From contig CAWAWN010000002.1 of the NCBI GenBank assembly GCA_963785815.1, forward strand, positions 124,001 through 188,000: a stretch of DNA of 64,000 nt. The letters run 5' to 3'. Under the pieces are notes generated by a model. It searched no databases and was not told the origin of the DNA. It saw nothing but the letters and a program-made list of their open reading frames with translations. The stretch is from UBA4742 sp963785815. Lineage in GTDB: Bacteria > Actinomycetota > Acidimicrobiia > Acidimicrobiales > Acidimicrobilacustridaceae. How positions within the stretch are numbered: position 1 is the first letter of the stretch; each line of letters opens with the position of its first letter. Shown here in pieces: positions 56,051 through 63,352 of this stretch. The position numbers were made by a program, and so were the translations under genes.

Positions 56051-58291
56051 ATGAGCATCCTCGGTCATCGCGTGCTGCGCCGGGAGGACCCGGCGCTGCT
56101 CACCACCGGCGGCACCTACGTGGACGACCTCGACCTGCCCGACGCCGCCTTCGTCACCTACGTGCGCGCCACCATGGCCCATGCCCGCCTGGCCTCGGTC
56201 GATCTGGACGAGGCCCGGGCCATGCCCGGCGTGCTGGCCGTGGTCACCGCCGCCGACCTGGGCCTGGACGACCTGGGCGCCATGATGCCCATGTACAACG
56301 CGGCCATGACCCGGCCGCTGCTGGCCCGCGACACCGTTCGCTTCGTGGGCGAGCCCATCGTGGCCATCGTGACCGAGACCCGGGCCCAGGGTCCCGACGC
56401 GGCCGAGGCCGTCTTCGTCGACTACGAGCCCCTGCCCGCCCTGGTCGACCCGACTGCCGCCGTCGACGACCAGATCGTCCTGTTCGCCGACGCCGGCACC
56501 AACGTGGTGTGGTCGCTCGACCACTCCGGCGAACCTGTCGACTTCTCGTCCTGCGAGGTGGTGGTGACCCAGGAGATGGTCAACCAACGCCTGGCCCCCA
56601 GCCCCATCGAGGGCCGGTCGGGTGCCGCGTGGTGGGACGGCGGCCGCCTCATCCAGTACCAGTCGTGCCAGGGCGCCCACCCCGTCCGCGACGCCATCGC
56701 CCAGGTGTACGGCCTCGACCAGAGCGAGGTCCGCGTGGTGTGTCCCGACGTGGGCGGCAGCTTCGGGGCCAAGGCCGGCTCGACCCCCGAGCTGCTGCTG
56801 CTGGGCGAGCTGTCCCGTCGGGTCGGACGGCCGGTGCGCTGGTTCGAGACCCGCAGCGAGAACATGGTGGCCATGGGCCACGGTCGGGCCCAGCGCCAGG
56901 TGGCCACCCTGGGCGGCACCCGCGACGGCCACATCACCTCCTACAAGCTCACCGTCGTGCAGGACTCGGGCGCCTACCCGTCGATGGGCGCGGTGCTGCC
57001 CTACATGACCCGGATGATGACCACCGGGGTCTACGAGATGGGGGACGTGGAGTTCTCCGCCACCAGCGTGGTGACCAACACCACCCCGCTGGTGGCCTAC
57101 CGGGGGGCAGGGCGCCCCGAGGCGGCGGCCTGCCTCGAGCGCATGATCGACCGCTACGCGACCGAGATCGGGATGGACCCGGCCGAGGTGCGCCGCCGCA
57201 ACCTGCTGGCCGCCGACGCCTTCCCGGTGACCACCCCCACCGGCACCGAGTACGACAGCGGTGACTACGTCCGGGCCCTCGACCTGCTGCTGGAGACCGC
57301 TGGCTACGACGAGCTCCGAGCCGAGCAGGCCCGGCGCCGCGAAGCCGGCGACCCGCGGCTCATGGGCATCGGGCTGGCCGTGTACGTCGAGGTCACCGGA
57401 GGCGGGGCCGAGTACGGCGAGGTGCAGCTGCGGCCCGACGGCAGCGTGCTGGTCAAGACGGGTTCCAACCCCTACGGCCAGGGCCACCACACGGCCTGGG
57501 CCATGCTGGTCAGCGACCGCCTGGGCATCCCCATGGAGCGGGTCGAGGTCATCCACGGCGACACCGACGTGATCCCCACCGGGCAGGTGACCGGCGGCTC
57601 GCGCTCGGTGCAGCTGGCGGGCGCCGCGGTGCACGACGCCTCGGGCAAGCTGCTCGACCTGGCCCGCCAGCGCGCCGCCGACCTGCTCGAGGCCGCACCC
57701 GACGACATCGTCCTGGATCGCGACGAGGGACGCTTCCACGTGGCCGGCAGCCCGAGCATCGGTCTGGGCTGGGAGCAGCTGGCCGTCGAGGGCGAGGACC
57801 CGCTGGCCGGGCTGTCGGACCTGGCCGAGTCCAAGCCCACCTTCCCCTTCGGCGCCCACCTGGCCGTGGTCGAGATCGATCCCGAGCTCGGCCAGGTCCG
57901 ACTCGAGCGGCTGCTGGCCGTCGACGACGCGGGGGTGATCCTCAACCCCATGCTGGCCGAGGGCCAGGTGCACGGGGGCCTGGCCCAGGGCGCGGCCCAG
58001 GCCATCTACGAGGAGGTCCGCTACGACGACGACGGCAACCCGCTCACGGCCACCTTCGCCGACTACACCGTCATCTCGGCCGCCGAGCTCCCCCTCTTCG
58101 AGCGCGTGGTCATGGAGACGCCGACCCCGCTCAACGCCCTGGGCGCCAAGGGCATCGGCGAGTCGGGCACCATCGGGTCCACCCCGGCGGTGCACAACGC
58201 CGTGGTCGACGCCCTGTCGCACCTGGGCGTGGCCCACCTCGACATGCCGGCCACCCCCGAGAAGGTCTGGCGCGCGCTGCTGCCTCATTAG
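56051..58291 (+). CDS. molybdopterin-binding large subunit, xanthine dehydrogenase/CoxL form II family
   Basis: 746 aa. N-terminal hammerhead domain (RREDPALLTTGGTYVDDLDLPDAAFVTYVRATMAHARLASVD) and the Mo-pterin domain with VVCPDVGGSFGAK, the active-site loop LVAYRGAGRPEAA and the catalytic Glu in AKGIGESGTIG. AYRGAGR is the form II type, not the VAYRCSFR of true CO dehydrogenase, so CO oxidation is unlikely. The FAD (CoxM) and 2Fe-2S (CoxS) subunit genes are absent on both sides, making it an orphan. TAGCGT lies 8 nt before the ATG. Confidence 0.9.
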   Translation: MSILGHRVLRREDPALLTTGGTYVDDLDLPDAAFVTYVRATMAHARLASVDLDEARAMPGVLAVVTAADLGLDDLGAMMPMYNAAMTRPLLARDTVRFVGEPIVAIVTETRAQGPDAAEAVFVDYEPLPALVDPTAAVDDQIVLFADAGTNVVWSLDHSGEPVDFSSCEVVVTQEMVNQRLAPSPIEGRSGAAWWDGGRLIQYQSCQGAHPVRDAIAQVYGLDQSEVRVVCPDVGGSFGAKAGSTPELLLLGELSRRVGRPVRWFETRSENMVAMGHGRAQRQVATLGGTRDGHITSYKLTVVQDSGAYPSMGAVLPYMTRMMTTGVYEMGDVEFSATSVVTNTTPLVAYRGAGRPEAAACLERMIDRYATEIGMDPAEVRRRNLLAADAFPVTTPTGTEYDSGDYVRALDLLLETAGYDELRAEQARRREAGDPRLMGIGLAVYVEVTGGGAEYGEVQLRPDGSVLVKTGSNPYGQGHHTAWAMLVSDRLGIPMERVEVIHGDTDVIPTGQVTGGSRSVQLAGAAVHDASGKLLDLARQRAADLLEAAPDDIVLDRDEGRFHVAGSPSIGLGWEQLAVEGEDPLAGLSDLAESKPTFPFGAHLAVVEIDPELGQVRLERLLAVDDAGVILNPMLAEGQVHGGLAQGAAQAIYEEVRYDDDGNPLTATFADYTVISAAELPLFERVVMETPTPLNALGAKGIGESGTIGSTPAVHNAVVDALSHLGVAHLDMPATPEKVWRALLPH

Positions 58292-58296
58292 CCCTC

Positions 58297-58314
58297 CGAC
58301 CCCCTACGGGGTCG
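58297..58314. terminator. small hairpin shared by convergent genes
   Basis: CGACCCC and GGGGTCG form a 7-bp stem with a CTAC loop. The lipoprotein stop codon lies in the loop and the XDH-type gene ends 5 nt to the left. Confidence 0.45.
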
Positions 58315-58936
58315 TGGTGGTTGCGGTGAAGCTGCTGCAGTCGTCGAAGGGCACCGAGCTGTCCGGTTGGACGCTGCTGGCCCCGAACTGCCATTGCAGG
58401 CTCACCACCGCCGGGATCTGGTCGAGCGGCACCTGGTACGACAACGAGTTGCCCTGGACGGTCACGGGCGCCCCCAGATCGGTCTTGGCCTCGTTGCCGC
58501 CCTTGAAGGTGTGCAGCACCACGTTCCAGGGCCCGGCTGGGTCGGCGGCGTTCGTGGGCTGGGCCCGCAGCTCGAAGCTGAGATCGGGGGCCACCGACGG
58601 ATCGCCCTGCTGTACGTCGAACAGCGGTTGGGGCACCTCGGCGATCGGCCCGTTGGTGGTGAAGGAGACGGCCAGGACGTCGCCCTTGACCAGCGCCGAG
58701 GCCTCGACCAGGTCGATCCCGGCGGGCTTGGTCAGCTTGCCGGCCGCCGACGGATCGAGGCTGATGTCGCCCACCGGGTCGTGGCAGGTGTAGCCGGTCG
58801 TGTGCGGCAAGGTCGTCTGCTTGCCCACCGTCGAGCTCGACGAGGTGGAGCGGTTGGTGGGGCTGCAGGCGGCGGAGCCCAGCGCCACGGCCACGGCCAG
58901 CGCCGCCGCCCCGAGCCACGAGCGTCTCGACATCAT
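58304..58936 (-). CDS. putative lipoprotein
   Basis: 210 aa. The N-terminus is a lipoprotein signal: SRRSWLGAAALAVAVALGSAAC with Cys after a LGSAA lipobox. The mature part is beta-rich (GYTCHDPVGDISLDPSAAGKL, GIDLVEASALVKGDVLAVSFTTNGP, WNVVLHTFKG) with a second Cys pair that may form a disulfide and a Thr-rich tail. No family recognised. It overlaps rlmB by 4 nt (ATGA) and is the last gene of the carD operon. Confidence 0.82.
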   Translation of the reverse strand: MMSRRSWLGAAALAVAVALGSAACSPTNRSTSSSSTVGKQTTLPHTTGYTCHDPVGDISLDPSAAGKLTKPAGIDLVEASALVKGDVLAVSFTTNGPIAEVPQPLFDVQQGDPSVAPDLSFELRAQPTNAADPAGPWNVVLHTFKGGNEAKTDLGAPVTVQGNSLSYQVPLDQIPAVVSLQWQFGASSVQPDSSVPFDDCSSFTATTTTP

Positions 58937-60030
58937 CGGACCGGGCGGCGTCGCGCCACCTCGAAGCACGCCACCGCCCCGGCGGCGGCCACGTTCAACG
59001 ATCCGAGCTGTCCGCCGAGCGGGATGGACACCACCTCGTCGCAGCGCTCGCGCACCAGGCGTGACAGCCCCGCCCCCTCGGCCCCCAGCACCAGGGCCAC
59101 GGCCCGGTCCGCCACCTCCAGGTCGAAGAGCCGCCGGGCCCCGCCGGCATCCAGGCCGATCACCCACACCCCGGCCTCCTGGAGCTGGCGGATGGCGGTG
59201 GGCAGCCCGCCGACCAGGGCGAAGCGCAGGTACTCGATCGAACCGGCGGCTGCCTTGGTGACCGTGGGCGTGATGTGCACGGCCCGATGCCGGGGCAGCA
59301 CCACGCCGGTCACCCCCGCGCACTCGGCCGAGCGCAGCAGGGCGCCCAGGTTGCCCGGGTCGGTGATGCCATCGGTGGCCAACAGGAACGGCGGCGGTCC
59401 CCCCTTGGGGGTGAGGACCATTTCGTCGAGGTCGGTCTCGGGCAGCGCCGTGGCCCGGGCCAGGACGCCTTGAGGTGACTCGGTGCGGGCCACCGACGCC
59501 AGCTTGGTGCGGGTCACGTCCTGCACCGGGACGCCCAGGCTCTGGGCCAGCTCGGCGATGTCGTCGAGCACGGCGGAGTCGTCCTGGTCGGCGGCGATCC
59601 ACACCTCGCGCACCCGACGGGTGCCGGCCAGCAGCAGCTCACGCACGGCCTGGCGGCCCTCGACCTGGTCGCCGCCCAACCCCTTGGGGCCGGCGCGTCG
59701 GGTGGTCAGCTGATCGCCGCTGCGGCCGCCACGGCCCCGGCCGGCCCGCGACGAGCCGCCGGGCCGATCCACACGCCCGGTCGCACCGACCTTGCGGTCG
59801 GCCCGACCTGCTGCACCGACCTTGCGGTCGGCCCGACCTGCTGCACCGACCTTGCGGTCGGCCTTGCGCACCGAAGCGGCGGCATGGCGGGCCTGGCGAG
59901 CGGCGATCGCCTTGTCGGCGGCCGGCGAGCGGGGCGGTTTGGCCGAGGTGGTGCGTCCCCGGGCGGCCTTGGGCGGCGGCTTCGGGCCCCGGGCGGACGA
60001 CGACCGGGGAGACTTGCGGGCCGGGCTCAC
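58933..60030 (-). CDS. rlmB: 23S rRNA 2'-O-methyltransferase RlmB (SpoU family)
   Basis: 365 aa, from GTG 60030 overlapping the ispF stop (GTGA). The SpoU C-terminal SAM knot is clear: FLLATDGITDPGNLGALLRSAECAGVTGVVLPRHRAVHITPTVTKAAAGSIEYLRFALVG and ALVLGAEGAGLSRLVRERCDEVVSIPLGGQLGSLNVAAAGAVACFE. It methylates 23S rRNA at the position of G2251 in E. coli. The ~100-residue N-terminus is Arg/Lys/Pro-rich and holds three nearly identical 10-residue repeats (RADRKVGAAG), an extension absent from typical RlmB. Confidence 0.9.
   Translation of the reverse strand: MSPARKSPRSSSARGPKPPPKAARGRTTSAKPPRSPAADKAIAARQARHAAASVRKADRKVGAAGRADRKVGAAGRADRKVGATGRVDRPGGSSRAGRGRGGRSGDQLTTRRAGPKGLGGDQVEGRQAVRELLLAGTRRVREVWIAADQDDSAVLDDIAELAQSLGVPVQDVTRTKLASVARTESPQGVLARATALPETDLDEMVLTPKGGPPPFLLATDGITDPGNLGALLRSAECAGVTGVVLPRHRAVHITPTVTKAAAGSIEYLRFALVGGLPTAIRQLQEAGVWVIGLDAGGARRLFDLEVADRAVALVLGAEGAGLSRLVRERCDEVVSIPLGGQLGSLNVAAAGAVACFEVARRRPVR
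59783..59862 (-). repeat. 30-bp in-frame tandem repeat inside rlmB
   Basis: GCACCGACCTTGCGGTCGGC starts at 59783, 59813 and 59843; the third copy is shorter on its right. It encodes the RADRKVGAAG repeats in the basic leader of RlmB. Each unit holds a CCGACC/GGTCGG palindrome. Confidence 0.85.
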
Positions 60031-60503
60031 GCCGTCTCCACCAGGGCCACGGCGTAGCAGGCGATCCCCTCGCCTCGGCCGATGGCCCCCAGCCCCTCGG
60101 CCCGGTTGGCCTTGACCGACACCGGCGCGCCCACCGCCGAGCTCAACCGCTCCTCCATCTCGGCGCGATGCGGCGCCACCTTGGGCGACTCCAGCACGAC
60201 GGCGCAGTCCACGTTCACCGGCTGCCACCCCTGCGCCCGCACCTGCTCGCTGGCCGAGCGCAGCAGCACCAGGCTGTCAGCCCCCGACCACTGCGGATCG
60301 GTGTCGGGGAAGTGGGTCCCCAGGTCACCCAGGGCCGCGGCGCCCAGCAGGGCGTCGGCGCAGGCGTGGGCCACCACATCCGCGTCGCTGTGGCCGACCA
60401 GCCCGCGGTGGCCGGCGAACGGCACCCCGCCGAGGCGCAGCACGCGACCAGGCTCATCGCTGAAGGCGTGGACGTCGAACCCGAGGCCGACACGGATGGA
60501 CAT
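60027..60503 (-). CDS. ispF: 2-C-methyl-D-erythritol 2,4-cyclodiphosphate synthase
   Basis: 158 aa, the usual size. SIRVGLGFDVHAFSDEP (Zn ligands Asp and His), GGVPFAGHRGLVGHSDADVVAHACADALLGAAALGDLGTHFPDTDP and the C-terminal VSVKANRAEGLGAIGRGEGIACYAVAL are diagnostic. It forms MEcPP in the non-mevalonate isoprenoid pathway, directly after IspD and IspE. I prefer ATG 60503 over TTG 60512. It follows ispD closely and overlaps rlmB. Confidence 0.94.
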   Translation of the reverse strand: MSIRVGLGFDVHAFSDEPGRVLRLGGVPFAGHRGLVGHSDADVVAHACADALLGAAALGDLGTHFPDTDPQWSGADSLVLLRSASEQVRAQGWQPVNVDCAVVLESPKVAPHRAEMEERLSSAVGAPVSVKANRAEGLGAIGRGEGIACYAVALVETA

Positions 60504-60513
60504 CCCCGGCAAG

Positions 60514-61191
60514 CTACTCGCTGCCGACGCCCGCCCAGGGGGCAGCCCCGCCGGCTCCGCGCATCCGCAGGGCCACCACGGCCAGGTCGTCCTGGGTGGT
60601 TATCTTGAGGTTGGTCGTCTCGCCGGCGACGACCACGACCTGGCCGCCGGCCGCCTCGACCAGCGCGGCGTCGTCGGTGGCATCGGCCCCCGAGGCGTGG
60701 GCCGTCCGCAGGGCAGCGATCCGAAACGCCTGGGGGGTCTGCACCGCCACCAGGTCGTCTCGGTCGATGGTCTCGGACACCCGACCATCGGCCACCCGTT
60801 TGATGGTGTCGGGGACCGCGACACCGGGGATGGCGGCGTCGGCCCCGGCCCGAACGGCGACCACCACCGCCTCGAACAGCTCGGCCGAGGCCAACGGCCG
60901 GGCCGCGTCGTGGACGACCACCACGTCGCAGTCGTCGGGCAGGACGGCCAGCCCGCACCGCACCGACGCCGACCGCGTCGACCCACCCGCCACCACCAGA
61001 TCGGCCAGCGGCTCGGGTGCGTCGACGAACTCGGGTCGGGTGACCAGCACCAGGCCCGAGGCGATCGAGCGGGCGGCCTGCATGGACAGGTCCTGGACCC
61101 GCCACGATCCAACCTGCTCGTGCTGCTTGAGGCGTACGGGATCGAACCGCTGGCCTCCACCGGCGGCCACCACCACCGCCCACACGCTCAC
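60514..61191 (-). CDS. ispD: 2-C-methyl-D-erythritol 4-phosphate cytidylyltransferase
   Basis: 225 aa. The nucleotide-binding start is WAVVVAAGGGQRFDPVRLKQ; the family has GxGxRxxxxxPKQ, and here Leu replaces the Pro, though the Lys remains. VVVHDAARPLASAELFEAVV, VPDTIKRVADGRVSETIDRDDLVAVQTPQAFR, ATDDAALVEAAGG and TNLKITTQDDL complete the set. It makes CDP-ME from MEP and CTP. It follows carD by 39 nt. Confidence 0.92.
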   Translation of the reverse strand: MSVWAVVVAAGGGQRFDPVRLKQHEQVGSWRVQDLSMQAARSIASGLVLVTRPEFVDAPEPLADLVVAGGSTRSASVRCGLAVLPDDCDVVVVHDAARPLASAELFEAVVVAVRAGADAAIPGVAVPDTIKRVADGRVSETIDRDDLVAVQTPQAFRIAALRTAHASGADATDDAALVEAAGGQVVVVAGETTNLKITTQDDLAVVALRMRGAGGAAPWAGVGSE

Positions 61192-61230
61192 CGGGGTTCG
61201 ACCATCGACAGCAGGCGTGGGCGCGGGCGC

Positions 61231-61710
61231 TCAGGCCAGCGCTTCGTCGAGCTTGGCTTCGGCTTCGTCTTCGGACACGTTGATGGCGAAGGTGAGCTCG
61301 GACACGAGGATCTGGCGGGCCTTGGCCAGCATCCGCTTCTCGCCCGCGGACAGGCCCTTGTCCTTCTCGCGCAGCGAGAGGTTCCGGACCACCTCGGCCA
61401 CCTGGTAGATGTCGCCCGACTTGAGCTTCTCGACGTGGTTCTTGAAGCGGCGAGACCAGTTCGTCGGCATGCGCGCCTCCTTCTTGCGCAGCACGGCGAA
61501 CACCTCCTCGACCTCCTCGTCGTTGATGACATCGCGCAAACCCACCTCGTCGGTGTTGTCGGCGGGCACCGACAGCATGAGGTCGCCATAGGCCAGCCGC
61601 AGCACCAGGTACTCGCGCTCCTCGCCGAAGACGAACTTCATCTCACGGCGCTCGATCACCGCCGCACCATGGTGGGGATAGACGACCTTGTCACCGACGT
61701 CGAACGACAT
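61231..61710 (-). CDS. carD: CarD-family RNA polymerase-binding regulator
   Basis: 159 aa. FDVGDKVVYPHHGAAVIERREMKFVFGEEREYLVLRLAYGDLMLSVPADNTDEVGLRDVI is the RNAP-interacting domain; RKKEARMPTNWSRRFKNHVEKLKSGDIYQVAEVVRNLSLREKDKGLSAGEKRMLAKARQIL is the DNA-binding domain with its conserved Trp. CarD stabilises open complexes at rRNA and other promoters in Actinobacteria. GGGAG precedes the ATG. It heads the carD-ispD-ispF-rlmB cluster, a conserved actinobacterial order. Confidence 0.95.
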   Translation of the reverse strand: MSFDVGDKVVYPHHGAAVIERREMKFVFGEEREYLVLRLAYGDLMLSVPADNTDEVGLRDVINDEEVEEVFAVLRKKEARMPTNWSRRFKNHVEKLKSGDIYQVAEVVRNLSLREKDKGLSAGEKRMLAKARQILVSELTFAINVSEDEAEAKLDEALA

Positions 61711-61846
61711 GGTGCTCCCGGAAGGAAGAGTGCGACGACCAGATGCCTTCCCAGGCTAGGGATCGGGGCGGCGGTCTTCAAATGAGGTGGCGCCGGTGCC
61801 GGCCGGGCTCACCATGGGACGAGCGCGGCCCGATAGCATCGCCGCC

Positions 61847-62506
61847 GTGCCCGAGCGCGACCTGTTGGCGGCTGTCGAGCTGTTCGCCGACCTGGAACCT
61901 GGCGAGGTGGATGCCCTCGCCGACGAAGCCGCGGTGCGCGTGCTGAACCGGGGCGACCTGCTGTTCAGCGAGGACGACGACCCCCACGAGCTGTTCGTCG
62001 TGGTGTCCGGTCGGGTGGCCATCGCCAACCGGTCCATCGACGGCCGCGAGTCGGTGCTGGCCCTGATGGAACGAGGCGACCTGTTCGGCGAGATGCCGCT
62101 GTTCGACAACCTGCCCCGGTCGGCCGAGGCACGGGCCCTCGAGCCGTCGGAGGTGCTGGCCCTGCCCTACGAGCCGCTGCGCCGCCTCTACGAGGGACGA
62201 CCGGCGTTGCTGTGGAAGGTGGTGGCCCTGCTGGCCGGGCGCATCCGCAACACCGACGAGGCGCTGGCCGACTCCGTGTTCCTGGACGTGACCGGCCGCA
62301 CGGCCAAGCGCCTGCTCGAGCTGTCGGGCGACGCCGACGAGTTCTCGCTGCCCGTGACCCAGGAGGAGCTGGCCGGCATGGTCGGCGCCTCGCGCGAGCG
62401 AGTCAACAAGGCGATCGCCTCGTTCATCCGCCTGGGTTGGATCGACCAGACCGACCGGCGCTACCGCATCACCAACCGCGAGCAGCTCGAACGCCGGGCC
62501 CGGTAG
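61847..62506 (+). CDS. Crp/Fnr-family transcriptional regulator
   Basis: 219 aa from GTG 61847, preceded 7 nt upstream by TAGCAT; the frame is open to 61787. The cyclic-nucleotide-binding domain (LFADLEPGEVDALADEAAVRVLNRGDLLFSEDDDPHELFVVVSGRVAIANRS, GDLFGEMPLFDNLPRSAEARAL) is followed by a winged helix (VTQEELAGMVGASRERVNKAIASFIRLGWIDQ). The phosphate-binding cassette has FGEMPLFDNLPRSAEA, near the cAMP-type R-S-A pattern. No Cys cluster for Fe-S is visible, so an Fnr-type redox sensor is unlikely. Confidence 0.9.
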   Translation: MPERDLLAAVELFADLEPGEVDALADEAAVRVLNRGDLLFSEDDDPHELFVVVSGRVAIANRSIDGRESVLALMERGDLFGEMPLFDNLPRSAEARALEPSEVLALPYEPLRRLYEGRPALLWKVVALLAGRIRNTDEALADSVFLDVTGRTAKRLLELSGDADEFSLPVTQEELAGMVGASRERVNKAIASFIRLGWIDQTDRRYRITNREQLERRAR

Positions 62507-62608
62507 CGAGAAGGCGCAGGCCGCCAGGCCGAAGCCGCTGGACCGATGACACCCGGATGGGCGAAGCCGCTCGCAGGCAGGCGTGCCGACCGAAGAGCCG
62601 GGCAAGCA

Positions 62609-62636
62609 GCGATCAGCTTCGCAAGAAGCTGATCGC
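62609..62636. terminator. hairpin at the end of the dienelactone hydrolase gene
   Basis: GCGATCAGCTTC and its complement form a perfect 12-bp stem with a 4-nt loop; the stop codon of the hydrolase gene (62613-62615) lies in the stem. It stands between the convergent crp-like gene and this gene and may end both. Confidence 0.7.
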
Positions 62637-63269
62637 TCTCGACCAGGCGTCGGCCGCGTCCTCGGCTCGATGGGTGGGACGGCTGGCGTCGTGGACGAAG
62701 CCGTGATCGGCCCCCTCGTAGATCACCACGGCGGCGTCCACCGCCTGCAGGTCGGCGATGTCGGCCATGGGCACGAACGGGTCCTCGCTGCCCACCAGCT
62801 CGAGCACCGGGCAGGCCGCGGGCGCGGTCACGAAGTCGATGGCATCGCCCATGGTCGGGCTCTTCCAGTTCTCGGGCATGCGGATCATCCCGTAGAACGA
62901 GACGGCTCGATGGAAGCGACCGGTGGCCGAGGCCTTGAGGGCCCACATCCCGCCCATGCAGAAGCCCAGCACGTTCACCCGCTCCGTGCCGGTGGCGTCG
63001 GCGGCGCGCTGGAGCGTGCTCAGGCCGACCAGGTCGTCCAGACCACCCACCGCCTCCATCCGATCCGACAAGCTCAGGTGCTCGCGACCGGGGAACGGCT
63101 CGGGGCACACCACCACCCACCCCTGCTCGTCGGCCAGCCGTTGGGCCAGCTCGTCGAACAACGGCCGCAGCCCCATGATGTCGGGGCACAGGACCAGCCC
63201 GGCGGTCGCCTCGCCGCCCTGGGGTCGGGCCAGCTCAGCCGGGGTGCCGTCGGTCAGCTCGATCCGCAT
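62613..63269 (-). CDS. dienelactone-hydrolase-family protein
   Basis: 218 aa. The Cys nucleophile elbow is VLGFCMGGMWAL; the acid (GSEDPFVP) and His (GADHGFVHD) complete the triad, and the oxyanion region is LCPDIMGLRP. The Cys nucleophile is typical of dienelactone hydrolases, which open cyclic lactones in aromatic catabolism, but no such cluster is nearby. TAGAAC ends 6 nt before the ATG, so it may be leaderless. Confidence 0.88.
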   Translation of the reverse strand: MRIELTDGTPAELARPQGGEATAGLVLCPDIMGLRPLFDELAQRLADEQGWVVVCPEPFPGREHLSLSDRMEAVGGLDDLVGLSTLQRAADATGTERVNVLGFCMGGMWALKASATGRFHRAVSFYGMIRMPENWKSPTMGDAIDFVTAPAACPVLELVGSEDPFVPMADIADLQAVDAAVVIYEGADHGFVHDASRPTHRAEDAADAWSRAISFLRS

Positions 63270-63294
63270 CCGCCCGTTCTACCGCCCCGGCCGG

Positions 63295-63338
63295 AACTGG
63301 GCGGGAAAATGCGCGGAAACCCGGGCGCAAAGATGCCC
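63295..63338 (+). repeat. dispersed 44-bp repeat, copy D
   Basis: AACTGGGCGGGAAAATGCGC on the left and GGGCGCAAAGATGCCC on the right, matching copies B and C. It lies between the dienelactone hydrolase and disA genes, 14 nt downstream of the disA stop codon. Confidence 0.7.
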
Positions 63339-63352
63339 ATTTTCGTGGGGGG

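Noticed and set aside
55946..58288. 780-aa open frame antisense to the molybdenum hydroxylase gene
   Set aside because: His/Gly/Val-rich low-complexity translation; the + strand encodes all conserved motifs of the family.
56051..58291. CO dehydrogenase large subunit
   Set aside because: The active-site loop is AYRGAGR and not VAYRCSFR, and the small and medium subunits are absent.
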